Source: Poritiphilus flavus (GTDB lineage Bacteria > Bacteroidota > Bacteroidia > Flavobacteriales > Flavobacteriaceae). Taken from it: a DNA stretch of 64,000 nucleotides. The notes below the pieces were generated by a model. The model made no database searches, had not been told where the DNA came from, and was given only the letters and a program-made list of their open reading frames with translations. The position numbers were made by a program, and so were the translations under genes. Of this stretch, positions 48,122 to 55,542 are shown piece after piece; positions within the stretch are counted from its first letter, which is position 1; every line of letters begins with the position of its first letter. Location of the stretch: assembly GCF_009901585.1 (NCBI RefSeq), contig NZ_WXYO01000010.1, positions 1 through 64,000 on the forward strand. Reading direction: 5' to 3'.

Positions 48122-50860
48122 TTAAGATTTCGTCAGGAATTCATCCAGGTTCATAATGGCATTTGCCACAATAGTAAGTGCCGCGATCTCGGGTTCGGTA
48201 GGGGCTTCCAGGGATAAAAAACCCTGAACAGATGTTTCATCTGCCCTGAATTCTTTTAGTGATACTGTATAGAGTTCTTTGAGAACCCCGAGCTTCTGAT
48301 CGTCAATTTTCTTAAAAGTTGCCTTTTGATAGAGTCTGGAAATGGTTCCGTCCGGATCATCCGGGATGGCGTTGGCAACCGCCATTTGGTGTGCAGCTTC
48401 CAGGTAAACCGGATCGTTAAGGGTAACCAGCGCCTGAAGTGGGGTGTTTGTAACGGTTCTCCTAACCATGCAGACTTCCCGGCTACCGGCGTCAAAGGTC
48501 ACGAATGAAGGATAGGGACTTGTTCTTTTCAGATAGGTATAAACTGCTCTTCTGTAGCGGTCTTCTCCCTTACTCTCTACCCATTTTTGACTGTTGTAAA
48601 CAGATTTCCAAATGCCTTCAGGTTGAGGTGGCATAACCCCGGGCCCGTACATTTTGTCACTGAGCAGACCGGAAACGGCCAGGGCCTGGTCCCTGATCTG
48701 TTCGGCACTTAACCGAAGCCTTGGGCCTCTGGCTAGCAGCTCGTTATCCGGATCCCTTTCGTATAGCTCCGGGCTACTTTCAGAATCCTGTCGATAGGTG
48801 CCGGACATTACAATATCCTTTACCAGGCCTTTAATACTCCATTGATGTTCGTGCATAAACCGCAGGGCAAGCCAGTCTAGCAAGTCCGGGTGGGAGGGGG
48901 GGTCTGATTGACTCCCGATATCCTCTAAAGTAGCCACCATCCCACGACCGAAAAACTGATGCCAAACACGGTTAACCAGGGTTCTGGCGGTCAAAGGGTT
49001 TTCTGTACTAACGATCCATTTCGCCAGCCCCATTCGATTTTTTGGCCATTCCGGATCCCAGGGGTTTAAAACCTGCGGGGTTGCAGGGCTTACGGTATCT
49101 GCCTTTAACAACCAGTTACCCCTTTCAAAAACCTGGGTTGTCCGCCCCATATAATGTGGGTTTTCAGCCATAATAGGAAGGCTGGGCGTCTGGGTATTTA
49201 GCAGTTTTAAGAAAGAGTTGTCAATCTCTGTATAACCGGGTTCTCCTTTTCCCGGAAGGTCTTCAATAAAACCAAACCAAACTATGAAACTAGTTCCGGC
49301 CTCCTTGGGAATACCGTCATTGTTGGCTTCAAAATAAAGCGTAAGTTCTTCGTTTGTAGGTTTGAAGGGGATCTTACGGATTATTCTTCCCCTGGTTTTG
49401 TCTATGCGGAAGCGTGCCAGGATCTCACCCCCTGCATGGTCTTTTCTTATGGTCATTTCCGTGCCATTCAGATTAGACCAGTAGTTCAAGAGTAGCGAAG
49501 AAGCCCCATGTGTATGGACGTTCTTTACCTGGCAGGAGCCGTCGTCCCAGAGCGAGAGCCACTTGGTATCTGATAGCTCTCCGTTCTTAAACCCGGTTGC
49601 CGTATGGGCCTGGTAGATTGGCTCGTTAAACAATAGGAAATCACGGTATTTCCTCGCACTTTCAGCAGAACCGTATTTGGCCACCCACTGCTTTATTTTT
49701 TCAACCTTTCTCAGATCTTCTTCTTCGTAGAATTTTAGCGCAGGTTCTTCCCCCGGGGTATCTTCATCCCGGGTATTGTTGAAGAAGGCCATAAGCTTGT
49801 AATACTCTTCGTGCCTGAAGGGATCATAAGTGTGGCTATGGCATTGGGTGCACCCGATAGTTGTACTCTGCCAGACCTCAAAGGTGGTGTTTACACGGTC
49901 TATCACAGTGGCAACTCTAAACTCCTCATCTTCGGTACCCCCTTCATCGTTGTTCATGGTATTCCGGTGAAAGGCCGTGGCTATCAACTGATCCATAGAG
50001 GGTTCAGGTAAGAGGTCGCCGGCTAATTGTTCCAGGGTGAACTGGTTATAGGGCATGTCTTTGTTAAATGCCCTTATCACCCAGTCACGGTATTGCCAGA
50101 TGGTACGCCCAAGGTCTTTTTCATAGCCTTTGGTGTCTGCATATCGCGCCAGATCAAGCCACCAACTGCTCCACTTTTCCCCGTAGGTTTCTGAAGCCAG
50201 TAAAGAATCTACCAGCCCCTCATATGGTAGCTCAGCTTCCAACCATGCATCAAAAAGTTGCGCATTAGGGGGTAATCCTGTAAGGTCTAAAGCCAATCTC
50301 CTGGCAAGTATTTCCCGGGATGCCTGCTGATTTGGCTGCAATCCTTCTGCTTTTAACCGGGTTAGCACAAATTGGTCTATTCCATTTTGAAGGAAATCCT
50401 GATCCTTTTCAGGCAAAAAGCCGGCTTCTTGAGTAATTTCAGGGAGATCTACCTTATCCGGAAGGGTATAGGCCCAGTGCTTACCCCAGGGGGCTCCCTG
50501 GTCTATCCAACGGCTTAATAACTCTATCTCATCATCTTTTAGTCTGGGTTTCTCGTAAGGCATCCTCAATTCGGGATCATGGGCTTTTATCCTCCTGATG
50601 AGTTCACTTGCTCCGGGCTCTCCCGGGACGATGGCGGCCTTTCCGGAATCCATAGGCCCCAGCGCATCTTCTTCAAAGAGCAGGCTTAGTCCGCCATTTT
50701 TTTTCACCCCTCCGTGACAGGAGATACAGTGTTTGTTGAAAATGGGTTTGATTTCCGCGCTAAAATCTACCGGATCTGAGGGTTTAAGGAAATTCCATAG
50801 CAGGATGATTGCCAATATCAGCAAAACCCCAAAGAGCGCGACGGTTATCTTTTTTTGCAT
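48122..50860 (-). CDS. PSD1 / planctomycete cytochrome c protein (DUF1549-DUF1553)
   Basis: A 912-residue exported or membrane-anchored protein. Residues ~5-25 are hydrophobic. A cytochrome c domain follows with CISCHGG at 45-51 and a methionine candidate in LRMPYEKP (~98-105). DUF1549 (~155-360) has a second CxxCH (GCTQCHSHTYDPF, ~337-349). An LamG-like insert covers ~430-560. DUF1553 (~600-870) has TARTLVNRVWHQFFGRG (~621-637) and RRTVTNTPLQALVTLND (~818-834). This is the first gene of a three-gene minus-strand operon. Known only from genome surveys; possibly oxidation or hydrolysis of a polymer-derived substrate. Confidence 0.93.
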   Translation of the reverse strand: MQKKITVALFGVLLILAIILLWNFLKPSDPVDFSAEIKPIFNKHCISCHGGVKKNGGLSLLFEEDALGPMDSGKAAIVPGEPGASELIRRIKAHDPELRMPYEKPRLKDDEIELLSRWIDQGAPWGKHWAYTLPDKVDLPEITQEAGFLPEKDQDFLQNGIDQFVLTRLKAEGLQPNQQASREILARRLALDLTGLPPNAQLFDAWLEAELPYEGLVDSLLASETYGEKWSSWWLDLARYADTKGYEKDLGRTIWQYRDWVIRAFNKDMPYNQFTLEQLAGDLLPEPSMDQLIATAFHRNTMNNDEGGTEDEEFRVATVIDRVNTTFEVWQSTTIGCTQCHSHTYDPFRHEEYYKLMAFFNNTRDEDTPGEEPALKFYEEEDLRKVEKIKQWVAKYGSAESARKYRDFLLFNEPIYQAHTATGFKNGELSDTKWLSLWDDGSCQVKNVHTHGASSLLLNYWSNLNGTEMTIRKDHAGGEILARFRIDKTRGRIIRKIPFKPTNEELTLYFEANNDGIPKEAGTSFIVWFGFIEDLPGKGEPGYTEIDNSFLKLLNTQTPSLPIMAENPHYMGRTTQVFERGNWLLKADTVSPATPQVLNPWDPEWPKNRMGLAKWIVSTENPLTARTLVNRVWHQFFGRGMVATLEDIGSQSDPPSHPDLLDWLALRFMHEHQWSIKGLVKDIVMSGTYRQDSESSPELYERDPDNELLARGPRLRLSAEQIRDQALAVSGLLSDKMYGPGVMPPQPEGIWKSVYNSQKWVESKGEDRYRRAVYTYLKRTSPYPSFVTFDAGSREVCMVRRTVTNTPLQALVTLNDPVYLEAAHQMAVANAIPDDPDGTISRLYQKATFKKIDDQKLGVLKELYTVSLKEFRADETSVQGFLSLEAPTEPEIAALTIVANAIMNLDEFLTKS

Positions 50861-50932
50861 TCCCCCTGTAAAATAAAGACCAGCAGACTAAATATACTTA
50901 TAAAATCTGAGGTTTTGATCAGGAGTCGGGCA

Positions 50933-50956
50933 ACAAAACAAGCCCTGAACTCAGGG
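50933..50956 (-). terminator. candidate terminator of lysS
   Basis: Minus-strand hairpin CCCTGA-GT-TCAGGG (50943-50956) followed by CTTGTTTTGTT. Short stem and interrupted T run make it moderate. It lies 22 bases after the lysS stop. Confidence 0.55.
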
Positions 50957-50978
50957 ATGGAGGTCTACCTGCTGAAAT

Positions 50979-52676
50979 CTAAGATTTCAGGGTAACGGTT
51001 TTAGCCTCACCCTCCAGTTGTACTTTTATCACGCCGTTTTTGGCCAGGGCCTTCATGGATTTGTCCCATTTTTTGCCGCTTAGGCCGGTCCGGGATCTAA
51101 GGGTACCGAGCTCCATTTGTCCCTCTGGCTTAAGAAGATTCACTATGGTCTTTTCCTCTTCCGTAAGTTGAAGCTGTTTTTGCTCCGGCCTCATCTGAGG
51201 GAAGAAAAGCACCTCCTGTATGGAAGAATTGTTGGTGAGCAACATCACCAGGCGGTCTATGCCAATTCCAATACCGCTGGTAGGGGGCATACCGTATTCC
51301 AGGGCCCGCAGGAAATCCTGGTCTATGAACATGGCTTCGTCATCGCCTTTTTCGGACAGCCTTAACTGCTCTTCAAAACGTTCGCGCTGGTCTATGGGGT
51401 CGTTCAGCTCGGAATAAGCATTAGCGAGTTCCTTACCGTTGACCAGAAGCTCAAATCGCTCGGTTAGCCTTGGATTAGTCCGATGTTCTTTGGTAAGCGG
51501 ACTCATCTCTTTAGGATAGTCTGTAATAAACGTCGGCTGGATGTAGTGATGCTCACAAGCCTCGCCAAAGATCTCATCGATCAACTTACCTACCCCCATA
51601 GTATCGTCTACCTCTATACCCAATTTTTTGGCGGTTTCCCTTAATTCATCCTCATCCATTTCCGATACGTCGTAACCTGTGTGTTCCTTGATCGCCCCAA
51701 GTATAGGGACTCTGGGATATGGTGCCTTAAATTCTATCTCGTCATCACCAACCGGAACCCGGGTTGATCCTGTAGCGTCTATGGCTACCTTTTCCAGTAA
51801 TTGCTCCGTCGTGCTCATCATCCAGTTGTAATCCTTGTAGGCCACATAGAGTTCCATAACCGTAAACTCCGGGTTATGGGTTCGGTCCATCCCTTCATTC
51901 CTGAAATCCTTAGAGAATTCGTAAACTGCATCAAAGCCACCAACTATGAGCCTTTTCAGGTAGAGCTCGTTGGCAATTCTCAAATATAGCGGGATGTTCA
52001 GGGCATTGTGATGGGTGACAAACGGGCGTGCGGTAGCCCCACCTGGAATAGGCTGTAGAATAGGCGTTTCCACCTCCAGGTAACCTCTTTCATTATAGAA
52101 TTCCCGAATACTGTTGGTAATCCTGGTGCGCTTTACAAAAGTATCCCTGACCGACGGATTCACCACCAGATCCACATAGCGTTGGCGGTACCTGAGTTCA
52201 GGGTCGTTAAATTCATCGTATAAGTTACCCTCCGCGTCCTTTTTTGGTAGTGGTAAGGGACGCAAAGCTTTACTCAGCAGTGTAAAGTGTTTGACCAGTA
52301 CGGTCTTTTCTCCCACTTTTGTGATGAAAAGCTCTCCTTCTACTCCAATGAAATCCCCTATATCCAAAAGTCTTTTGTAGACTTCGTTATAAAGGGTTTT
52401 GTCTTCACCCGGGCAGATCTCATCCCTGTTAAAGTAAACCTGTATCCTACCTTCACTGTCCTGTAGTTCGGCAAAAGAGGCCTTCCCCTGTATCCTCCTG
52501 GACATCAACCTTCCTGCGATCACCACCTTCCCGCCTTCCACAAAATCCTGTTTTATGCTCCCGGAAGTGGCATCAACAGGATATTCCGCTGCCGGGTAGG
52601 GATCGATTCCCAACTCCCGCAAACGGGTCAATTTTTCTCGCCTTACGACTTCTTGTTCAGAAAGCTGCATATTCAA
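50979..52676 (-). CDS. lysS: lysyl-tRNA synthetase (class II)
   Basis: Charges tRNA-Lys. N-terminal OB-fold anticodon-binding domain (~55-150; [23 protein letters not shown]), then the class II core: motif 2 [20 protein letters not shown] (~263-282) and motif 3 [19 protein letters not shown] (~473-491). A ~60-residue C-terminal extension (from ~505) has a winged-helix-like sequence ([19 protein letters not shown]), typical of long Bacteroidota LysRS. At 565 residues it is longer than the ~500-residue E. coli enzyme. An alternative start two codons in (MQLSEQE) is equally plausible. Confidence 0.96.
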   Translation of the reverse strand: MNMQLSEQEVVRREKLTRLRELGIDPYPAAEYPVDATSGSIKQDFVEGGKVVIAGRLMSRRIQGKASFAELQDSEGRIQVYFNRDEICPGEDKTLYNEVYKRLLDIGDFIGVEGELFITKVGEKTVLVKHFTLLSKALRPLPLPKKDAEGNLYDEFNDPELRYRQRYVDLVVNPSVRDTFVKRTRITNSIREFYNERGYLEVETPILQPIPGGATARPFVTHHNALNIPLYLRIANELYLKRLIVGGFDAVYEFSKDFRNEGMDRTHNPEFTVMELYVAYKDYNWMMSTTEQLLEKVAIDATGSTRVPVGDDEIEFKAPYPRVPILGAIKEHTGYDVSEMDEDELRETAKKLGIEVDDTMGVGKLIDEIFGEACEHHYIQPTFITDYPKEMSPLTKEHRTNPRLTERFELLVNGKELANAYSELNDPIDQRERFEEQLRLSEKGDDEAMFIDQDFLRALEYGMPPTSGIGIGIDRLVMLLTNNSSIQEVLFFPQMRPEQKQLQLTEEEKTIVNLLKPEGQMELGTLRSRTGLSGKKWDKSMKALAKNGVIKVQLEGEAKTVTLKS

Positions 52677-52771
52677 AAGGATTTAAGCTGCAAATATAGC
52701 CACAATGGCTAAATCTATCAATGGAATGATTTAAACAAAACAGAAGGTATTAATCCGGCCGATTTGAAGGC

Positions 52772-53296
52772 TTAATCTGCTGTTTTCCGTATCATGGCAA
52801 AGCGGATCTCATCACCTATGCGATCATTTTTAATGATGGCTTTTTCCGCTACCCCTTCGCGGTGAAATCCGGCTTTGATCAACGCCTTTTGGGAAGCAGT
52901 ATTAAAGTCAAAACAGCAGGCATATATACGGACGAGTCCCAGTTCTTCAAACACATATTTAGCAACCAATCTTATAGCCACCGGAGCGATGCCCTTACCC
53001 CAGAAAGGCTCTCCTATCCAAAAACCGATTTCTGCCGTCAGGCGATATACATCCTTTTGAGGTTGGATGCCGATACAGCCTGCAAGTTCATTCTCGTAGT
53101 CAATGGCAAAGGTGGCCTGGGGATCCTCATCCTTTATGGCGCGGACAAAAGCCAGACCGTCCTTTTCGGAATATGGATGGGGCAGGTAATCGCGTACATT
53201 GTTCCAGATCTTTATGTTATTGCACAATAATGCCAGCCGGGGGGCGTCTTTCTCGCTAAATTTGCGCAGTGTGATCTTTTCAGAAGTAAGTTTCAT
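52772..53296 (-). CDS. GNAT acetyltransferase (RimJ/RimL-like)
   Basis: A 174-residue GNAT protein of the RimJ/RimL branch: LRKFSEKDAPRLALLCNN (~11-28), GCIGIQP (~68-74), AEIGFWIGEPFWGKGIAPVAIRL (~87-109), the acetyl-CoA loop in FWGKGIA, and NTASQKALIKAGFHREG (~132-148). It transfers acetyl from acetyl-CoA to an amine, possibly a protein N-terminus; the substrate is not evident. Divergent from the YqaE gene. Transcribed alone. Confidence 0.92.
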   Translation of the reverse strand: MKLTSEKITLRKFSEKDAPRLALLCNNIKIWNNVRDYLPHPYSEKDGLAFVRAIKDEDPQATFAIDYENELAGCIGIQPQKDVYRLTAEIGFWIGEPFWGKGIAPVAIRLVAKYVFEELGLVRIYACCFDFNTASQKALIKAGFHREGVAEKAIIKNDRIGDEIRFAMIRKTAD

Positions 53297-53395
53297 CCTA
53301 TCACTAAAAATACAGAATATTTATAGGTATGATGAAGTGTAACAGAATTACTTTTTTAGCGTCACATAAGTACATCATCATCAAAAACCTACGTT

Positions 53396-53551
53396 ATGAG
53401 CTTCTGGAGAGTCTTACTCGCGATACTTTTTCCGCCCTTGTCGGTTATCGGAAAAGGTTGTGGTTCTATTTTAATTGTACTACTTTTAACCTTGTGTGGC
53501 TGGGTGCCTGGGGTCATTGCAGCGCTAATCATTTTAAATAATCCAAATTAG
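53396..53551 (+). CDS. YqaE/Pmp3-family membrane mini-protein (51 aa)
   Basis: Read from the bases: ATG 53396 to TAG 53549-53551, 51 residues. It matches the UPF0057/Pmp3 proteolipid family: WRVLLAILFPPLSVI (~4-18, with the family PP turn) then a second hydrophobic hairpin arm with GWVPGVIAALIIL (~35-47). Two transmembrane helices with an NP-N end. Members are induced by cold, salt or membrane stress and affect membrane potential in other organisms. It precedes the 53560 lipoprotein gene by eight bases, so the two may be cotranscribed. Confidence 0.92.
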   Translation: MSFWRVLLAILFPPLSVIGKGCGSILIVLLLTLCGWVPGVIAALIILNNPN

Positions 53552-53559
53552 GCAGAAGT

Positions 53560-54297
53560 ATGTATAAGATCAGATGTTGGGTGCTACTTGCAGTGGTTGC
53601 CCTGGCAGCGGCATGCAATTTTACAGAGGAGATATTTCTTGAGGAAGACGGTTCCGGTAAAATATCGATCAATTTTGACGGATCCGAGCTCATGGAGATG
53701 GCAGGGGAGGAAATGGCCCAAACCAATGAAAAGCCAGTGGATTCCATTATATCTTTTAAGGATTTCCTGGAAGAAAAGAAAGATAGCATCGCGACCCTTA
53801 GCCCGGAGGAACAGGCGAAGCTCAAAAAGCTGGAACCTTTTAATCTGCATATGATCATGAACCCGGAAACCGGGGTGATGAAATTTGATATGTATAGCGA
53901 ATTTAAAGAGGTAGGTGAGGTTAGTGACGCCTTTAACGCCTTTCAGAATGCCAGCGCCATAGGCCCGAATTCCGGCGCACAAGACAGCCCAATCAATTCG
54001 GACTACCAAAGTTCCGAAGTCAATTACACCTTTAAAGATAATACCTTTAAGAGAACCGCGAGGATCACCGATAGCGTGTTGCACCAGATGAGCCTGGATA
54101 GCCTGCAGGGTGCGGAAATGTTCCTGTCCGGATCTACCTATACCCTGAAATACCACTTTCCAAAAAGGGTAAAGTCTGCCTCAGCAGAGGAGGCAACCTT
54201 CAGTGCGGACGGAAAAACCATGATCTATACCGTAAAGTTCCTGGATTATATGAAAGATCCGGAAGCTCTGAACATTTCAGTAGAATTGGAAAAATAG
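53560..54297 (+). CDS. lipoprotein, function unknown
   Basis: A 245-residue lipoprotein with lipobox LAAAC (Cys19). An acidic region follows (FLEEDGSGKISINFDGSELM, ~26-45) and then a helical middle (EEKKDSIATLSPEEQAKLKK) and a beta-rich C-terminal half (~110-245). The C-terminal part resembles conserved flavobacterial hypotheticals with a DGSG motif near the start. No recognised domain. It sits eight bases after the YqaE gene and 32 bases before lipB. Confidence 0.75.
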   Translation: MYKIRCWVLLAVVALAAACNFTEEIFLEEDGSGKISINFDGSELMEMAGEEMAQTNEKPVDSIISFKDFLEEKKDSIATLSPEEQAKLKKLEPFNLHMIMNPETGVMKFDMYSEFKEVGEVSDAFNAFQNASAIGPNSGAQDSPINSDYQSSEVNYTFKDNTFKRTARITDSVLHQMSLDSLQGAEMFLSGSTYTLKYHFPKRVKSASAEEATFSADGKTMIYTVKFLDYMKDPEALNISVELEK

Positions 54298-54317
54298 CTT
54301 CTCTGGAAAGCTCTTCG

Positions 54318-54325
54318 TATCTTTG
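54318..54325 (+). promoter_or_regulatory. -7 box TATCTTTG directly before lipB
   Basis: TATCTTTG matches TAnnTTTG and ends four bases before the lipB ATG at 54330. With the usual distance from -7 box to start, transcription would begin at or very near the ATG, giving a leaderless transcript. No good TTG at -33 spacing was found. Confidence 0.5.
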
Positions 54326-54329
54326 CAGG

Positions 54330-55046
54330 ATGAATAAGGAGGTACGATATCAGGATCTTGGCCACATGGATTATAAGGCTTGCTGGGACTATCAGGAGCA
54401 GCTGTTTGATGAGATCGTTGGCCTGAAAATAAAGAACAGGAGGGAAGGCACTTCCTTAAGCACCCCTAATCACCTATTATTTGTTGAACATCCACATGTT
54501 TTTACCCTGGGTAAAAGCGGAGACCTGTCTAATCTCCTGGTGAACGAATCCCAATTGGCAGACAGGAATGCCACCTTCTACAAAATAAACCGGGGTGGAG
54601 ATATTACCTATCACGGACCGGGGCAGGTGGTCGGTTACCCCATCCTGGACTTGGACAACTTTTTTACGGACATCCACAAATATCTGCGGTTTTTAGAAGA
54701 GATCGTTATCCTTACCCTGGCAGATTATGGAATTAAAGGAGAGCGCTCAGACGGAGAAACCGGTGTATGGCTTGATGTGGGAACACCGTTTGCCCGAAAG
54801 ATCTGCGCTATGGGCGTAAGGGCCAGCCGCTGGGTAACCATGCATGGTTTTGCCTTTAATATCAATACGGACCTGGGCTACTTTGACCTGATGATCCCAT
54901 GCGGCATCAAAGACAAATCAGTAACCTCTTTGAACGTGGAGTTAGGCAAGGAGAGGGTAGACGAAGAAGAGGTCAAACAAAAGCTTCTAAACCACTTTGA
55001 ATCCCTGTTCAAGGCCACCCTAATCCGAGAAGAAAAGACCGTATAA
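54330..55046 (+). CDS. lipB: octanoyltransferase LipB
   Basis: Moves octanoyl from acyl carrier protein to lipoyl domains, first step of lipoate assembly. Motifs: RGGDITYHGPGQVVGYPI (~88-105), Lys in RKICAMGVRASRWVTMHGFA (~152-171) and the acyl-accepting cysteine in MIPCGI (~188-193). At 238 residues it is a normal length. lipA is not in the window. The preceding -7 box suggests its own, possibly leaderless, promoter. Confidence 0.95.
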   Translation: MNKEVRYQDLGHMDYKACWDYQEQLFDEIVGLKIKNRREGTSLSTPNHLLFVEHPHVFTLGKSGDLSNLLVNESQLADRNATFYKINRGGDITYHGPGQVVGYPILDLDNFFTDIHKYLRFLEEIVILTLADYGIKGERSDGETGVWLDVGTPFARKICAMGVRASRWVTMHGFAFNINTDLGYFDLMIPCGIKDKSVTSLNVELGKERVDEEEVKQKLLNHFESLFKATLIREEKTV

Positions 55047-55047
55047 A

Positions 55048-55524
55048 CTAATTATAAGGTCCGTTCTGGGCTGCATCCCCATCGTCTTCATCACCTTTAT
55101 CATGCACGATAATCCCATTGCCATTGGTGTCTATGCCATTACCCGGTGTGCTGTCCGGATCTATCCCTGAACTGGCAATGATCTCAGCAGATAAGATAGC
55201 ATCGTCTTTTGTGGCATAAAATGCGATTACCCCAAGCACTTTGGCCTTGTAACGGTCTACCGTACCAATGCGCCAGATCCCGGTTTCAGGATCAAAATCC
55301 TGGGTGTTGGGGGTAAAGCTTGAAAACTTAAGACCAGATCGCATATTGACCTTTACTCTTACCCCCTTCGCGGGATCCTCGTCCTTATTTCTAACCGTAA
55401 TATTGAACATGATCCTATCGCCAATCACAGAGGTAGGGAGTACATGCACACCGAGTTCCAGGTCCTGTGAAAATGACATTAAGGGCAATAAAAGCAAAAG
55501 GACATAAATTTTTTTAAGTTTCAT
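55048..55524 (-). CDS. secreted DUF11-like protein
   Basis: A 158-residue secreted protein: signal peptide (1-19, ending SFSQ) then one DUF11-like/CARDB-like beta-sandwich (~22-118; RIMFNITVRNKDEDPAKGVRVKV, and the LKFSSFTPN strand typical of DUF11), then an acidic Gly/Asp tail (GNGIDTNGNGIIVHDKGDEDDG) with calcium-loop-like character. It lacks a T9SS sorting end. Minus strand, 18 bases after the metalloprotease-like gene. Probably a surface or periplasmic partner of the cluster; that is inference. Confidence 0.8.
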   Translation of the reverse strand: MKLKKIYVLLLLLPLMSFSQDLELGVHVLPTSVIGDRIMFNITVRNKDEDPAKGVRVKVNMRSGLKFSSFTPNTQDFDPETGIWRIGTVDRYKAKVLGVIAFYATKDDAILSAEIIASSGIDPDSTPGNGIDTNGNGIIVHDKGDEDDGDAAQNGPYN

Positions 55525-55542
55525 AATTATCTGGATTTAATA

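Noticed and set aside
53329-53541. 70-codon plus-strand frame overlapping the YqaE gene
   Set aside because: The YqaE/Pmp3 frame on the same DNA has clear family motifs; this one has none.
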